Program-made: the position numbers and the translations under genes
NCBI GenBank assembly: GCA_016210895.1
Contig: JACQTG010000114.1
Span: 1 to 7,057 of the forward strand
Reading direction: 5' to 3'
DNA: 7,057 nucleotides
Source of the DNA: Acidobacteriota bacterium
GTDB lineage: Bacteria; Acidobacteriota; Terriglobia; Acidoferrales; 2-02-FULL-67-57
Notes under the pieces: model-generated
What the model saw: the letters and a program-made list of their open reading frames with translations, nothing else
What the model was told of the DNA's origin: nothing
The model's database searches: none
In this document: positions 1-7,057 of the stretch, in pieces
Position numbering within the stretch: the stretch's first letter is position 1
Layout: the number at the start of each line of letters is the position of its first letter

Positions 1-455
1 ATCGATAGAACTGGCTTCAGCACTGGCTTCACACCGCGGTATCCGTGCTCTACACTAGCCAGGACCACTATGTCGAGTCGTCCGTGTAATTTCTCCTGGA
101 GCGCGTGAGCATCTACCGTTTCTTTGCGGCGTTGCGCTGCCGCCGAATGGGCCGCAACGCGGATGAAGTCAGTAACCAGAAAGACATCCCTAACAGCGAT
201 AAAGCCGGGAATTGTTTTCTGGTACCCCAACTTTGCGAAGTGCTGGAACAGCGACTGCTGACTGTCGAATCGTTTCCCATACTGAATGGCCTCGTCGATG
301 TCTTCAAGGTCGAGGTTGAACTTTGCGCCAGAGGGGAGAACTATCGACAGACGGTCAGATATCACCCAGCCGTCCTCGGCCGAAGCCGTAGCCGCAAAAG
401 CCACCATGAGAATCGCCGACAGACACAAAACCCGGCCGAACTGCGTGTCGTTCAT
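1..455 (-). CDS. Unrecognised exported protein, partial (3' end off the left edge)
   Basis: The minus strand is open from an ATG at 455 to the window edge, 151 codons without a stop. The N-terminus (MNDTQFGRVLCLSAILMVAF, then AATASAEDGW) has a hydrophobic core at residues 8-21 and an Ala-X-Ala-like signal peptidase I site near ASA|ED at about residues 25-27, so the product is probably secreted. The start is backed by a ribosome binding site (AGGAGA, 466-471) 10 bases upstream. The mature part mixes charged and hydrophobic residues (for example DLEDIDEAIQYGKRF, about residues 49-63) and shows no motif I recognise. Near the edge it contains KPVLKPVL, encoded by a short tandem repeat. A weak -10-like TATAAG (525-530) lies upstream without a clear -35. 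Base composition is lower in GC than in the genes right of 1080, and it lies on the island side of the tRNA fragment at 935-984. Existence is well supported; function is unknown. Confidence 0.72.
   Translation of the reverse strand, partial: MNDTQFGRVLCLSAILMVAFAATASAEDGWVISDRLSIVLPSGAKFNLDLEDIDEAIQYGKRFDSQQSLFQHFAKLGYQKTIPGFIAVRDVFLVTDFIRVAAHSAAAQRRKETVDAHALQEKLHGRLDIVVLASVEHGYRGVKPVLKPVLS
10..33. repeat. 12-bp imperfect tandem duplication inside the partial left-edge gene
   Basis: ACTGGCTTCAGC at 10-21 is followed at once by ACTGGCTTCACA at 22-33; the first 10 bases of each unit are identical. On the minus strand it encodes the KPVL-KPVL repeat of the partial secreted protein. Whether more copies follow cannot be seen because the window ends here. 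Confidence 0.6.
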
Positions 456-934
456 TATCAAGCTTTCTCCTGAAAATTGAGTTGCCAATCAGTCTGATGC
501 TCGGCGCATGGTAAAAGATTCGGGCTTATACCCAAGGCCTGACCGATAGCAGCATGACAAGAAAGAGTCTCAGCTCGCGTAGTGTTCACCAAGCTACCCA
601 ACTCTTGATGGGTGCGATCCACTGGCAGTTGCACGCCCCTCCTTTTCTGATCGGCTATCTGGCAGATGCGCTGAGCCGAAGAAAGTCTTTCACCTGCTGC
701 TCGCGAACCTCTCAAAGGCAAGAGAGACTGCTTGCTCCTAGCATTGGAAGAGTGACCGTGCAATAGCCAAGCAGGACAGGTGCTCAGCGGTGGGTTGAAA
801 GAGGCCTTTTCCTAGAAGGAGGCCTTACAAAAAATTGGGAACAGGATGGGAACAGTAAGGCCCAAAAACGGACCAAAATCGACTACCAAGACACAGCCAA
901 AGGCAAGACGAACCAACAGGATAGCGAAATCAGA
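456..934. other. Gene-poor, lower-GC stretch, probable end of an integrated element
   Basis: No reading frame here has both a good start and a recognisable product. A 101-codon minus frame (458-763) and a 70-codon plus frame (554-766) overlap each other and look like noise. A plus-strand frame open from 767 to a TAA at 944-946, inside the tRNA fragment, has no ATG but a hydrophilic, Lys/Gln-rich sequence (TKNWEQDGNSKAQKRTK). It could be the degraded C-terminus of a recombinase, but no catalytic motif is visible. The only short repeats are TGGGAACAG at 836-844 and 847-855 and a hairpin at 802-825 (AGGCCT arms). Row counts by eye give about 48-53% G+C, against about 70% in a korA row. Confidence 0.45.
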
Positions 935-984
935 GGGGTTTCCTAAACCGCGGGTCGGGGGTTCGAATCCCCCCAGCCCCTCCA
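935..984 (+). other. 3' half of tRNA-Arg(CCU), probable attachment (att) site
   Basis: The segment folds as the 3' part of a tRNA. Anticodon loop TTCCTAA (940-946) places CCT at 942-944. The anticodon 3' stem is ACCGC (947-951), the variable loop GGGTC (952-956), the T-arm GGGGG-TTCGAAT-CCCCC (957-973), the acceptor 3' strand CAGCCCC (974-980), the discriminator T and then an encoded CCA (982-984). The upstream 26 bases give no GGGGCTG acceptor 5' strand and no D-arm, so this is not a functional tRNA. The anticodon stem is almost complete (935-939 with 947-951) except for a G-G mismatch at 936/950, suggesting that identity to the intact tRNA starts near 937. Tyrosine recombinases commonly use tRNA 3' halves as attB and leave such a copy at the far end of the element. 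The orientation implies that the intact tRNA and the element lie to the left, outside the window. The Arg identity comes from the anticodon only. Confidence 0.8.
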
Positions 985-1079
985 TGCTTTCAACAACTTA
1001 GAGGCGCTGTTCATCCCGCCATTCCCGCTCGGGTAAGCCGAATTCTTTCCGGGAAAAACTTTTCGGAGCAGAGCAGTCC

Positions 1080-2129
1080 CTAGGGCTGTGGCTGAGAGCG
1101 CAGCCACTCCTCCATCTGCTGCAGCATCTGCTTGGCCTGCGGCAGCATGGGGTGCTTGGGGAACCGCTCGACAAAGACCTTCAGCTCGGCGTGGGCCTCG
1201 CGGTCTCGCTGCTGCTGCAGGTAGAGGTCAATGAGCGTCATCTGTGCCAGCGCGAGATTCGGGTCGTATTTTAAGGCCGCACGCAACTCGCCCTCTGCCT
1301 GTGGGAGGCTCCGACCCCGAAACAGCACCGCGCCCAACAGGTAGTGCCCAAAGGCCACGTTCGGGTCTCGCTCCAGCCCCTGGCGCAGGACGCGCTCCGC
1401 CTCCGGCAATCGCTCTCCCTGGAAGAGGACGTTTCCCAGGCCGATGTATGGGCTCGCGTCGCTCTCGTGCAGCTTGATTGCCTCGGTGAAGGCCTTCTCG
1501 GCCTCGGGCAGATTCCCTTTGCTCAGGTATTGATAGCCAAGATTGTTGTAGGCGGGATAGAACGCCGGATCCGCCTCAATCACTTTCTTGTAGTGCTGGA
1601 TGGCTTTGTCCGGCTTGGCCTCCTGCCCCGCTTTGACGCCCTCCTCGAATTCTTTCCGTGCTTTGGCCGGAATGCTTTCCAACAACTCGGCCAGACTAGC
1701 CGCCGCCTGATCGACTGGCGCGGCCTCCCCGCTCGCTGTGCCTGCCGCAAGCGGCTGAAGAGTGATTACAACCTGCACCGGGCCTCCGCTAAGAGTCTGA
1801 ATGGTGACCGTCTCATGAACCGCTTGAAATTCCGGCTCATCGACCACCAGGGTGTAGGTGTTTGCTCCCAGGCCCGAAAAAAGGAAGCGTCCTGAGCTAT
1901 CTGACCGGGTCCGGTCGACCAACATGCTGTGCAGCTCCAACCTGACCTCGACACCCCGAGGAGGAACGGAACCCCCTGACACTCGAACTTGCCCCTGAAG
2001 GAGACGTCCGGTACTCTCCACCTGACCGCGCTGAGCCTGCAACACACGGACGGAAAAAATCGCGAAGGAAAGAAGTGTTGTGGACAAGACAGCAATCTTG
2101 ACCAAGCCGTACTTTCCACGATTCGTCAT
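1080..2129 (-). CDS. Exported protein with carboxypeptidase-regulatory-like domain and TPR repeats
   Basis: This encodes 349 residues from the ATG at 2129. A GTG at 2138 would add three residues, but the ATG is better placed behind AGGTGAG. Residues about 9-27 (LVKIAVLSTTLLSFAIFSV) form a signal peptide or membrane anchor, with a possible cut near LQA|Q (residue 32). Residues about 41-125 read as a beta-sandwich of the carboxypeptidase regulatory-like family (GQVRVSGG, then SDSSGRFLFSGLGANTYTLVV). After a Pro/Ala-rich linker, residues about 155-340 hold roughly five tetratricopeptide repeats, with signatures such as AYNNLGYQYLSKGNLPEAEKAF and GHYLLGAVLFRGRSLPQAE. TPRs bind partner proteins, so a periplasmic or envelope scaffold role is likely; no catalytic residues are seen. 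This pairing is common in Acidobacteriota. It is transcribed divergently from yggX. No clear intrinsic terminator follows its stop at 1080-1082. The specific partner is unknown. Confidence 0.88.
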   Translation of the reverse strand: MTNRGKYGLVKIAVLSTTLLSFAIFSVRVLQAQRGQVESTGRLLQGQVRVSGGSVPPRGVEVRLELHSMLVDRTRSDSSGRFLFSGLGANTYTLVVDEPEFQAVHETVTIQTLSGGPVQVVITLQPLAAGTASGEAAPVDQAAASLAELLESIPAKARKEFEEGVKAGQEAKPDKAIQHYKKVIEADPAFYPAYNNLGYQYLSKGNLPEAEKAFTEAIKLHESDASPYIGLGNVLFQGERLPEAERVLRQGLERDPNVAFGHYLLGAVLFRGRSLPQAEGELRAALKYDPNLALAQMTLIDLYLQQQRDREAHAELKVFVERFPKHPMLPQAKQMLQQMEEWLRSQPQP

Positions 2130-2188
2130 CGCGCTCACCTGCCTGAGGCCCGGATGGCAACAATGCTACCATGCCCGGCCGTTTCGGT

Positions 2189-2239
2189 GCATCCTGCCGG
2201 ATGCGCATCCATACGGAGAGTAGTACGAATCGGCTCGTA
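2189..2239. promoter_or_regulatory. Inverted repeats in the divergent promoter region (possible operators)
   Basis: Between the TPR gene and yggX, GCATCC-TGCC-GGATGC (2189-2204) is a perfect 6-bp inverted repeat. Its right arm also forms a 12-bp palindrome, GGATGCGCATCC (2199-2210). A second inverted repeat, TACGA-N6-TCGTA, lies at 2224-2239, about 36 bases upstream of the candidate yggX -35. Operator-sized dyads between divergent genes suggest a shared regulator binding site. No regulator gene is visible, and short dyads also arise by chance. Confidence 0.3.
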
Positions 2240-2275
2240 ATGGGGGCGAGGAAACTGCACGGTTTGCTTTTCGGC

Positions 2276-2305
2276 TTGGGCGTTTTCGTTTGAGTCAGGT
2301 ATGAT
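2276..2305 (+). promoter_or_regulatory. Candidate sigma70-type promoter of yggX
   Basis: TTGGGC (2276-2281) and TATGAT (2300-2305) are separated by 18 bases. The -10 differs from consensus TATAAT at one position and the -35 from TTGACA at two. It would start transcription about 10-15 bases before the yggX ATG, leaving a short leader that contains the ribosome binding site GAGGAGGA (2313-2320). Confidence 0.5.
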
Positions 2306-2325
2306 GACCGCTGAGGAGGAACACC

Positions 2326-2640
2326 ATGGGAGGCTCGACGCCCAACCCTGACCCAGCGGGGACCAAGCGCATGGTCAAATGCGTGAAGTTTCAACAGGAA
2401 CTCCCCGGCTTGGACGAGCCACCGTGGCCGGGCCAGCTGGGCCAGCGCATCTACGAAAACGTCTCGCGCCAGGCCTGGGAACTCTGGAAAGAACATCTGA
2501 AGATGATCCTCAACGAATTCCGGCTGGCTCCCTGGACCAAGGAAGCCCAAGAAATCATCGAGCAGCAGATGGAGAATTTCTTTTTCGGTGAAGGGGCCAC
2601 GCCTCCGCCCGACTACGTTCCGCCCGAAGGCAAGCGGTAA
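2326..2640 (+). CDS. yggX: YggX-family Fe(II)-trafficking / oxidative damage protection protein
   Basis: This encodes 104 residues. From residue 16 it follows the YggX family over its whole length: VKCVKFQQELPGLDEPPWPG, then LGQRIYENVSRQAWELWKEH, then ILNEFRL, EQQMENFFFG and a C-terminal DYVPPEGKR. This parallels Escherichia coli YggX (LGKRIYNEISKEAWAQW, EQEMVNFLFEG). Cys19 matches the conserved N-terminal Cys of the family. YggX is a small cytoplasmic protein linked in enterobacteria to protection of labile Fe-S clusters and to iron handling under oxidative stress. The start at 2326 is set by a strong GAGGAGGA (2313-2320) 5 bases upstream; it adds a 15-residue Pro/Thr/Lys-containing extension before the usual family start at M16 (2371), which has no comparable site. 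The gene is the first after a candidate promoter and is followed by a 150-base gap. Confidence 0.93.
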   Translation: MGGSTPNPDPAGTKRMVKCVKFQQELPGLDEPPWPGQLGQRIYENVSRQAWELWKEHLKMILNEFRLAPWTKEAQEIIEQQMENFFFGEGATPPPDYVPPEGKR

Positions 2641-2662
2641 GTGAAGCTAACGAATTCGCCGT

Positions 2663-2682
2663 TGCTCCATTCTGCTCCATTC
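2663..2682. repeat. Perfect 10-bp tandem duplication
   Basis: TGCTCCATTC occurs twice in a row (2663-2672 and 2673-2682) in the non-coding gap after yggX. It is probably a replication-slippage product; no function is evident. Confidence 0.6.
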
Positions 2683-2790
2683 CTGGACGGAGCTGACTCC
2701 GAAGCAGTTCCTAGGCACCCTACAGTTGGAACACAACCCGGAGCCGAAACCCATCATCCTAGCTCGAAGAAGGAAGGGGTGAGCTTACCA

Positions 2791-3516
2791 ATGACGAGAA
2801 AAAGGTTGAACGTGCCACGAGTGCTGGCGCTCGCCTTGGTGGTTGGACTTACCACCGGCGTTGCTTTTGCCCAAAGCAAGGAGGTCAAACGCCTCCAGCG
2901 AGCCACCGAGGTGTTGAACGAGATTATGGCCGCGCCGGACCAGGGCATCCCCCAGGAACTGCTCGATCGCGCCGAATGCATTGCGATTATTCCCGGCGTG
3001 AAGAAGGCGGCGTTCGGCTTCGGAGGCCGCTACGGCAAGGGTGCGGTGGTCTGCCGGCGAAATAACCTCGCGGGGCCCTGGGGCTCAGTAGCCATGTACA
3101 CCCTGGGCGGGGGCAGCATTGGCTTCCAAATCGGCGGCACGGAGACCGATTTCATCTTTCTGGTGATGAATCCGAAAGGCGCGGAGAACCTGCTGCGGAG
3201 CAAGTTCACTCTGGGAGGCGACGCCTCCGTGGCCGCCGGTCCCAAGGGACGGACGGCCGAAGCCGCCACGGATGCCTTAATGCGGGCGGAAATCCTCACC
3301 TACTCGCGTGCTCGTGGTCTGTTTGCTGGAGTGTCCCTCGAAGGCGCCTCCGTGCGCCAGGACAAAGGCGCCAACAAGGCTCTCTACGGACAGGAGATTG
3401 ACGTCAAGCCGGTGTTGCTGCAAGGGGGCGGCGTGGTCCCTGCGGCCGCGCAGCCTTTGATCAATACCTTGAACAAGCACTCCCCGAAAAACATCTCCGC
3501 CGGGCCCTCCTCCTAG
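2791..3516 (+). CDS. Exported SYLF (Ysc84/DUF500) domain protein
   Basis: This encodes 241 residues from the ATG at 2791. A longer in-frame GTG at 2641 exists, but the 50 extra residues are low-complexity and precede a textbook signal peptide. MTRKRL gives the basic N-region, VLALALVVGLTTG the hydrophobic core, and AFA|Q (residues 25-28) the cleavage site. GGGGTGAG (2776-2783) can act as a ribosome binding site. The mature protein is a SYLF domain (about residues 31-225): a leading helix RLQRATEVLNEIM, then AECIAIIPGVKKAAFGFGGRYGKG, a Gly-rich GSVAMYTLGGGSIGFQIG, and SYSRARGLFAGVSLEGASV-like text near the C-terminus (YSRARGLFAGVSLEGASV). In eukaryotes SYLF domains bind phosphoinositides; the bacterial secreted forms are poorly characterised, so a lipid-binding envelope role is inference. 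It stops with TAG and is followed by a 127-base gap before korA. Confidence 0.9.
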   Translation: MTRKRLNVPRVLALALVVGLTTGVAFAQSKEVKRLQRATEVLNEIMAAPDQGIPQELLDRAECIAIIPGVKKAAFGFGGRYGKGAVVCRRNNLAGPWGSVAMYTLGGGSIGFQIGGTETDFIFLVMNPKGAENLLRSKFTLGGDASVAAGPKGRTAEAATDALMRAEILTYSRARGLFAGVSLEGASVRQDKGANKALYGQEIDVKPVLLQGGGVVPAAAQPLINTLNKHSPKNISAGPSS

Positions 3517-3566
3517 CCGGACTGTTAGGGCTGACGCAAAGAGCCGCAGACAGGGCGAAGCTCTCG

Positions 3567-3575
3567 TGGTAATAT
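3567..3575 (+). promoter_or_regulatory. Candidate extended -10 element upstream of korA
   Basis: TGGTAATAT (3567-3575) has the TGn extension plus a TAATAT hexamer, matching the extended -10 promoter type. No good -35 is seen 17 bases upstream, which such promoters tolerate. It lies about 70 bases before the korA ATG and would drive korA-korB independently of the SYLF gene. The evidence is motif-only. Confidence 0.35.
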
Positions 3576-3628
3576 AGCTAATTTCGCGCCCACAGGGCCG
3601 GCGCAACCAAGATTCGGCAGAAGCGGAT

Positions 3629-3634
3629 AGGAGG
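3629..3634 (+). promoter_or_regulatory. Strong ribosome binding site fixing the korA start
   Basis: AGGAGG sits 9 bases before the ATG at 3644, a near-ideal Shine-Dalgarno. It matters because the alternative starts beyond the internal stop (GTG 3935, ATG 3971) have no comparable site. It shows that the intended korA product begins at 3644, upstream of the in-frame TAG. Confidence 0.8.
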
Positions 3635-3643
3635 CAGGGAGGA

Positions 3644-5614
3644 ATGCCCCGCGAAACGTTCTCCTGGATGATTGGCGGACCGCAAGGCAGCGGGATCAAC
3701 CTGGGCGCGGAAATCCTGGCCAAGTCATTGTCGCGGCTCGGCTATCACGTCTTCGGGAATATTGAATACCACTCCAATATCAAAGGGAAGCATAGCTACT
3801 ACCGGCTGCGCGTGGCCGACTGGCCCGTGCAATCCCACCGCGAGGAAGTCCACTAGCTCGTCGCGCTCGACGAGGAAACCCTCATCGGCGACCTTTACCA
3901 TGAGTTTCCCGGCCATCGCGGCCACGCTGAAGAGGTGGTTGAAGGCGGCGGCATCCTGCTTGAGCCGGAGATGGTGGAAGTAGCTGAAGACCGCTTGAAC
4001 GGCCGCAAGGTAAAGCTCTTCCCCATTCCCTACGGTGAGCTCGTGGACCGGGCGTTGAGCGCAGTGGGCAAAGGCGGTCAGGCCCACGAGTACCGCATCA
4101 TGAACAACACCGCGGCCTTGGGCGCCTCGGCGGGCGTGCTCGGTATTCCCTTCGAGCCCGTAGCCGACGTAATTATGTCGGGCTTTCAGGGTAAGGCGCG
4201 CAAGGTGGGCGAGATGAACGTCCACTGCGCCCGCATTGCCTATGAGTATGCCCAGCAGGAGTTCAACGGCCTGGCTTATAAGCTCCCGCCGCAGCCGGAG
4301 CGAACTTCGGGTGACAAACAGATTATGGTCAAGGGCGTGCAAGCGGTCGCGATTGCCAAGCTCAAGGCTGGCTGCGGGCTCCAGACCTACTATCCCATCA
4401 GCCCGGCCACCGACGAGAGCGTCTACCTGGAAGAGCACCAGAACGAATACCACCTGGCGGTGTTGCAGACAGAAGACGAGGTCTCGGCGATTGACGCCGC
4501 GGTGATGGCAACGCACGGTGGCGTGCGCGCCTCGACCTCTACCTCGGGCCCTGGCTTTGCCCTGATGCCGGAGGGCCTCGGCCTAGCCGGCATGACCGAG
4601 GCTCCGGGGCCGGTTGTCTGCCTCTACCAGCGCGGCGGCCCTAGCACCGGCATGCCCACGCGACACGAGCAGGGCGACCTGCAATTCGCCCTGCACGCGG
4701 GCCAGGGCGACATCCCCCGCATCGTGCTCGCCCCCGGTGACCTGACCGAGTGCTTCCACGACACCTTTGACAGCTTCAACTACGCCGACCGCTACCAGCT
4801 TCCCGTCGTCCTGCTGCTGGACAAGCACCTGGCCACCATCTACGGCACCTTGCCTCCATTTGACCAGTCGGGACTGAAAATCGACCGCGGAGAGCTGTTC
4901 GACACGTCGCAGGAGAACGGTGACTACTATCGCTACCGCTTCACGGAATCGGGCATCAGCCCGCGCTCCATTCCGGGCCAGGAGGCCGGAATTTTCTGGA
5001 CCACAAGCGACGAGCACGACCAGATGGGTCACATCACGGAGGGCATCGGCAACCGCATCACCATGATGCGCAAGCGCATGGGGAAGGTCGCGCGGGCTGC
5101 GCGCGAGATTCCCGACGCCAAGAAATTCACTCTTGTGGGCCCGGCCTCTGCCCCTGCCATCCTGGTAAGCTGGGGCTCGACCAAGGGCGCCATCCAAGAC
5201 GCGCTGGCGCGGCTCGACCCAGAGCGCAAGCGCTACGCCTTCCTGCAAATTCGTATGCTGCTGCCCTTCCCCACAAAACAAGTGGAAGCGATCCTGAAGC
5301 CGCCGAAGAAAATCCTCTGCGTCGAGTCTAACTATTCCGGCCAACTGGCGAGTCTGCTGCGGGAGAAGATCGGCATCCAGGTTCATCACCGCGTGCTCAA
5401 GTACGACGGCCGGCCGTTTTCGGAGGACGAAATCGTGGCCGCTCTGGAAGCCACCGCCGGCGCTGGCGCAGACGAAGAGATTCTGTTGTCGGAGGGCAAG
5501 GTGGTTGCGCCGAGCTACGGGCGGGAGCAAGTGGAGGCGCTCATCGAGCTACGGGAGAAATTCGGCAAGATGGCACCGCCCATAGTGCCGCTGCCGCCGG
5601 GCTACAATCGCTAG
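3644..5614 (+). CDS. korA: 2-oxoacid:ferredoxin oxidoreductase alpha subunit (gamma-alpha fusion), interrupted by an in-frame TAG
   Basis: This is one continuous frame of 656 codons broken only by TAG at codon 71 (3854-3856). Automatic callers would split it into 3644-3856 and about 3935-5614. Codons 9-190 form the gamma domain: MIGGPQGSGINLGAEILAKS, HVFGNIEYHSNIKGKHSYY, then after the stop LVALDEET and the MNNTAALGASAGVLGIP region. From about codon 230 the alpha (pyrimidine-binding) domain follows, with YPISPATDE (250-258, the YPITP-type motif), STSGPGF (near 301-305) and QRGGPSTGMPTRHEQGDL (329-346), then a transketolase-C-like domain. With KorB it converts a 2-oxoacid, most likely 2-oxoglutarate, and CoA to the acyl-CoA and CO2 while reducing ferredoxin. 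The start has a strong AGGAGG. korB begins 12 bases after the final TAG. If the stop is real and not read through, the gamma domain is truncated and the subunit is probably inactive. Substrate is inferred from family resemblance. Confidence 0.9.
3854..3856 (+). other. In-frame amber codon (codon 71) within korA
   Basis: The codon order is GTC CAC TAG CTC GTC GCG CTC GAC, reading VH-stop-LVALD. Homologous proteins usually have a hydrophobic residue here (NLLVAFD-like), so a Leu TTG changed to TAG by one base is the simplest origin; CAG (Gln) is another single-base route. The frame does not shift across the stop. Confidence 0.9.
3857..3874 (+). other. Perfect 7-bp stem-loop directly after the amber codon
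   Basis: CTCGTCG (3857-3863), loop CGCT (3864-3867) and CGACGAG (3868-3874) form a GC-rich hairpin starting on the base after the TAG. It lies in coding sequence (LVALDE), so it may be chance. It could also be part of an mRNA structure affecting decoding at the TAG. Confidence 0.45.

Positions 5615-7057
<1,443 letters not shown>

Noticed and set aside
458..766. Small overlapping open frames on both strands (minus 458-763, plus 554-766)
   Set aside because: No ribosome binding site, no recognisable domain, and the two contradict each other.
802..825. Hairpin with AGGCCT arms as an intrinsic terminator
   Set aside because: The stem needs G-U pairs beyond 6 bp and no T-run follows it on either strand.
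935..984. A complete functional tRNA gene
   Set aside because: No acceptor 5' strand (GGGGCTG expected) or D-arm can be built from the bases before 935, and the anticodon stem has a G-G mismatch.
1038..1066. CCGAA/TTCGG hairpin as the terminator of the TPR gene
   Set aside because: The inner stem is imperfect and no T-run follows on the minus strand.
2641..2790. Extended start for the SYLF protein at GTG 2641
   Set aside because: The added 50 residues would bury a standard signal peptide, and they contain a slippage-type repeat; the ATG at 2791 directly precedes the signal sequence.
3540..3564. AGAGC/GCTCT inverted repeat as a terminator between the SYLF gene and korA
   Set aside because: The 5-bp stem has a 15-base loop and no T-run follows.
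3854..3856. Genome-wide use of TAG as a sense codon (for example pyrrolysine)
   Set aside because: Other genes in the window end naturally at TAG, and pyrrolysine is known mainly from methylamine methyltransferases and a few other proteins; no pyl genes are visible. Kept only as a remote possibility.
3725..5530. Long minus-strand open frames opposite korA (3725-4516 and 4583-5530)
   Set aside because: They are complementary shadows of a GC-rich gene with clear family motifs on the plus strand and have no recognisable protein signature.

Overview
The window looks like a piece of a fairly GC-rich chromosome (core genes about 60-70% G+C in rows counted by eye) from a free-living Gram-negative bacterium. 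An Acidobacteriota or related soil/groundwater lineage is the best guess. The pointers are a secreted protein joining a carboxypeptidase-regulatory-like fold to TPRs, a SYLF/Ysc84 secreted protein, a C-terminal outer-membrane beta-barrel ending in Phe, and a two-subunit KorAB ferredoxin oxidoreductase. The taxonomic call is inference; no rRNA or other marker is present.

Layout: (1) Positions 1-455, minus strand: the 5' part of an unrecognised secreted-protein gene that runs off the left edge. (2) Positions 456-934: about 480 bases of lower-GC sequence with no convincing gene. (3) Positions 935-984, plus strand: the 3' half of a tRNA (anticodon loop with CCU, T-arm, acceptor 3' strand and CCA) with no 5' half. 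This is the classic trace of site-specific integration into a tRNA gene, so everything to its left is probably one end of an integrated element or its remnant. (4) Positions 1080-2129, minus strand: exported TPR protein. (5) Positions 2130-2325: divergent intergenic region with inverted repeats and a sigma70-like promoter. (6) Positions 2326-2640: yggX, an iron-trafficking/oxidative-damage-protection protein. (7) Positions 2791-3516: exported SYLF-domain protein. (8) Positions 3644-5614 and 5627-6571: korA-korB, the two subunits of a 2-oxoacid (probably 2-oxoglutarate):ferredoxin oxidoreductase. (9) Positions 6568-7057, minus strand: C-terminal part of an outer-membrane porin-like protein running off the right edge.

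The most notable observation is that korA, which has a strong ribosome binding site and all expected family motifs, is interrupted by a single in-frame TAG at 3854-3856 (codon 71). Homology continues in the same frame on both sides, and a perfect 7-bp stem-loop starts at the very next base. At least five genes here use TAG as their ordinary stop, so genome-wide amber recoding is unlikely. A recent nonsense mutation (most simply TTG to TAG) or a sequence error is the leading explanation, with programmed readthrough an open but weaker one.

Functionally, KorA and KorB form an oxygen-sensitive or oxygen-tolerant Fe-S/thiamine-diphosphate enzyme that links 2-oxoacid oxidation to ferredoxin. YggX, about 1 kb upstream, is known in enterobacteria to protect Fe-S proteins, but it is separated by the SYLF gene and a likely independent promoter, so co-regulation is only a possibility. 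korB and the porin-like gene converge so tightly that their stop codons overlap in one CTAG.
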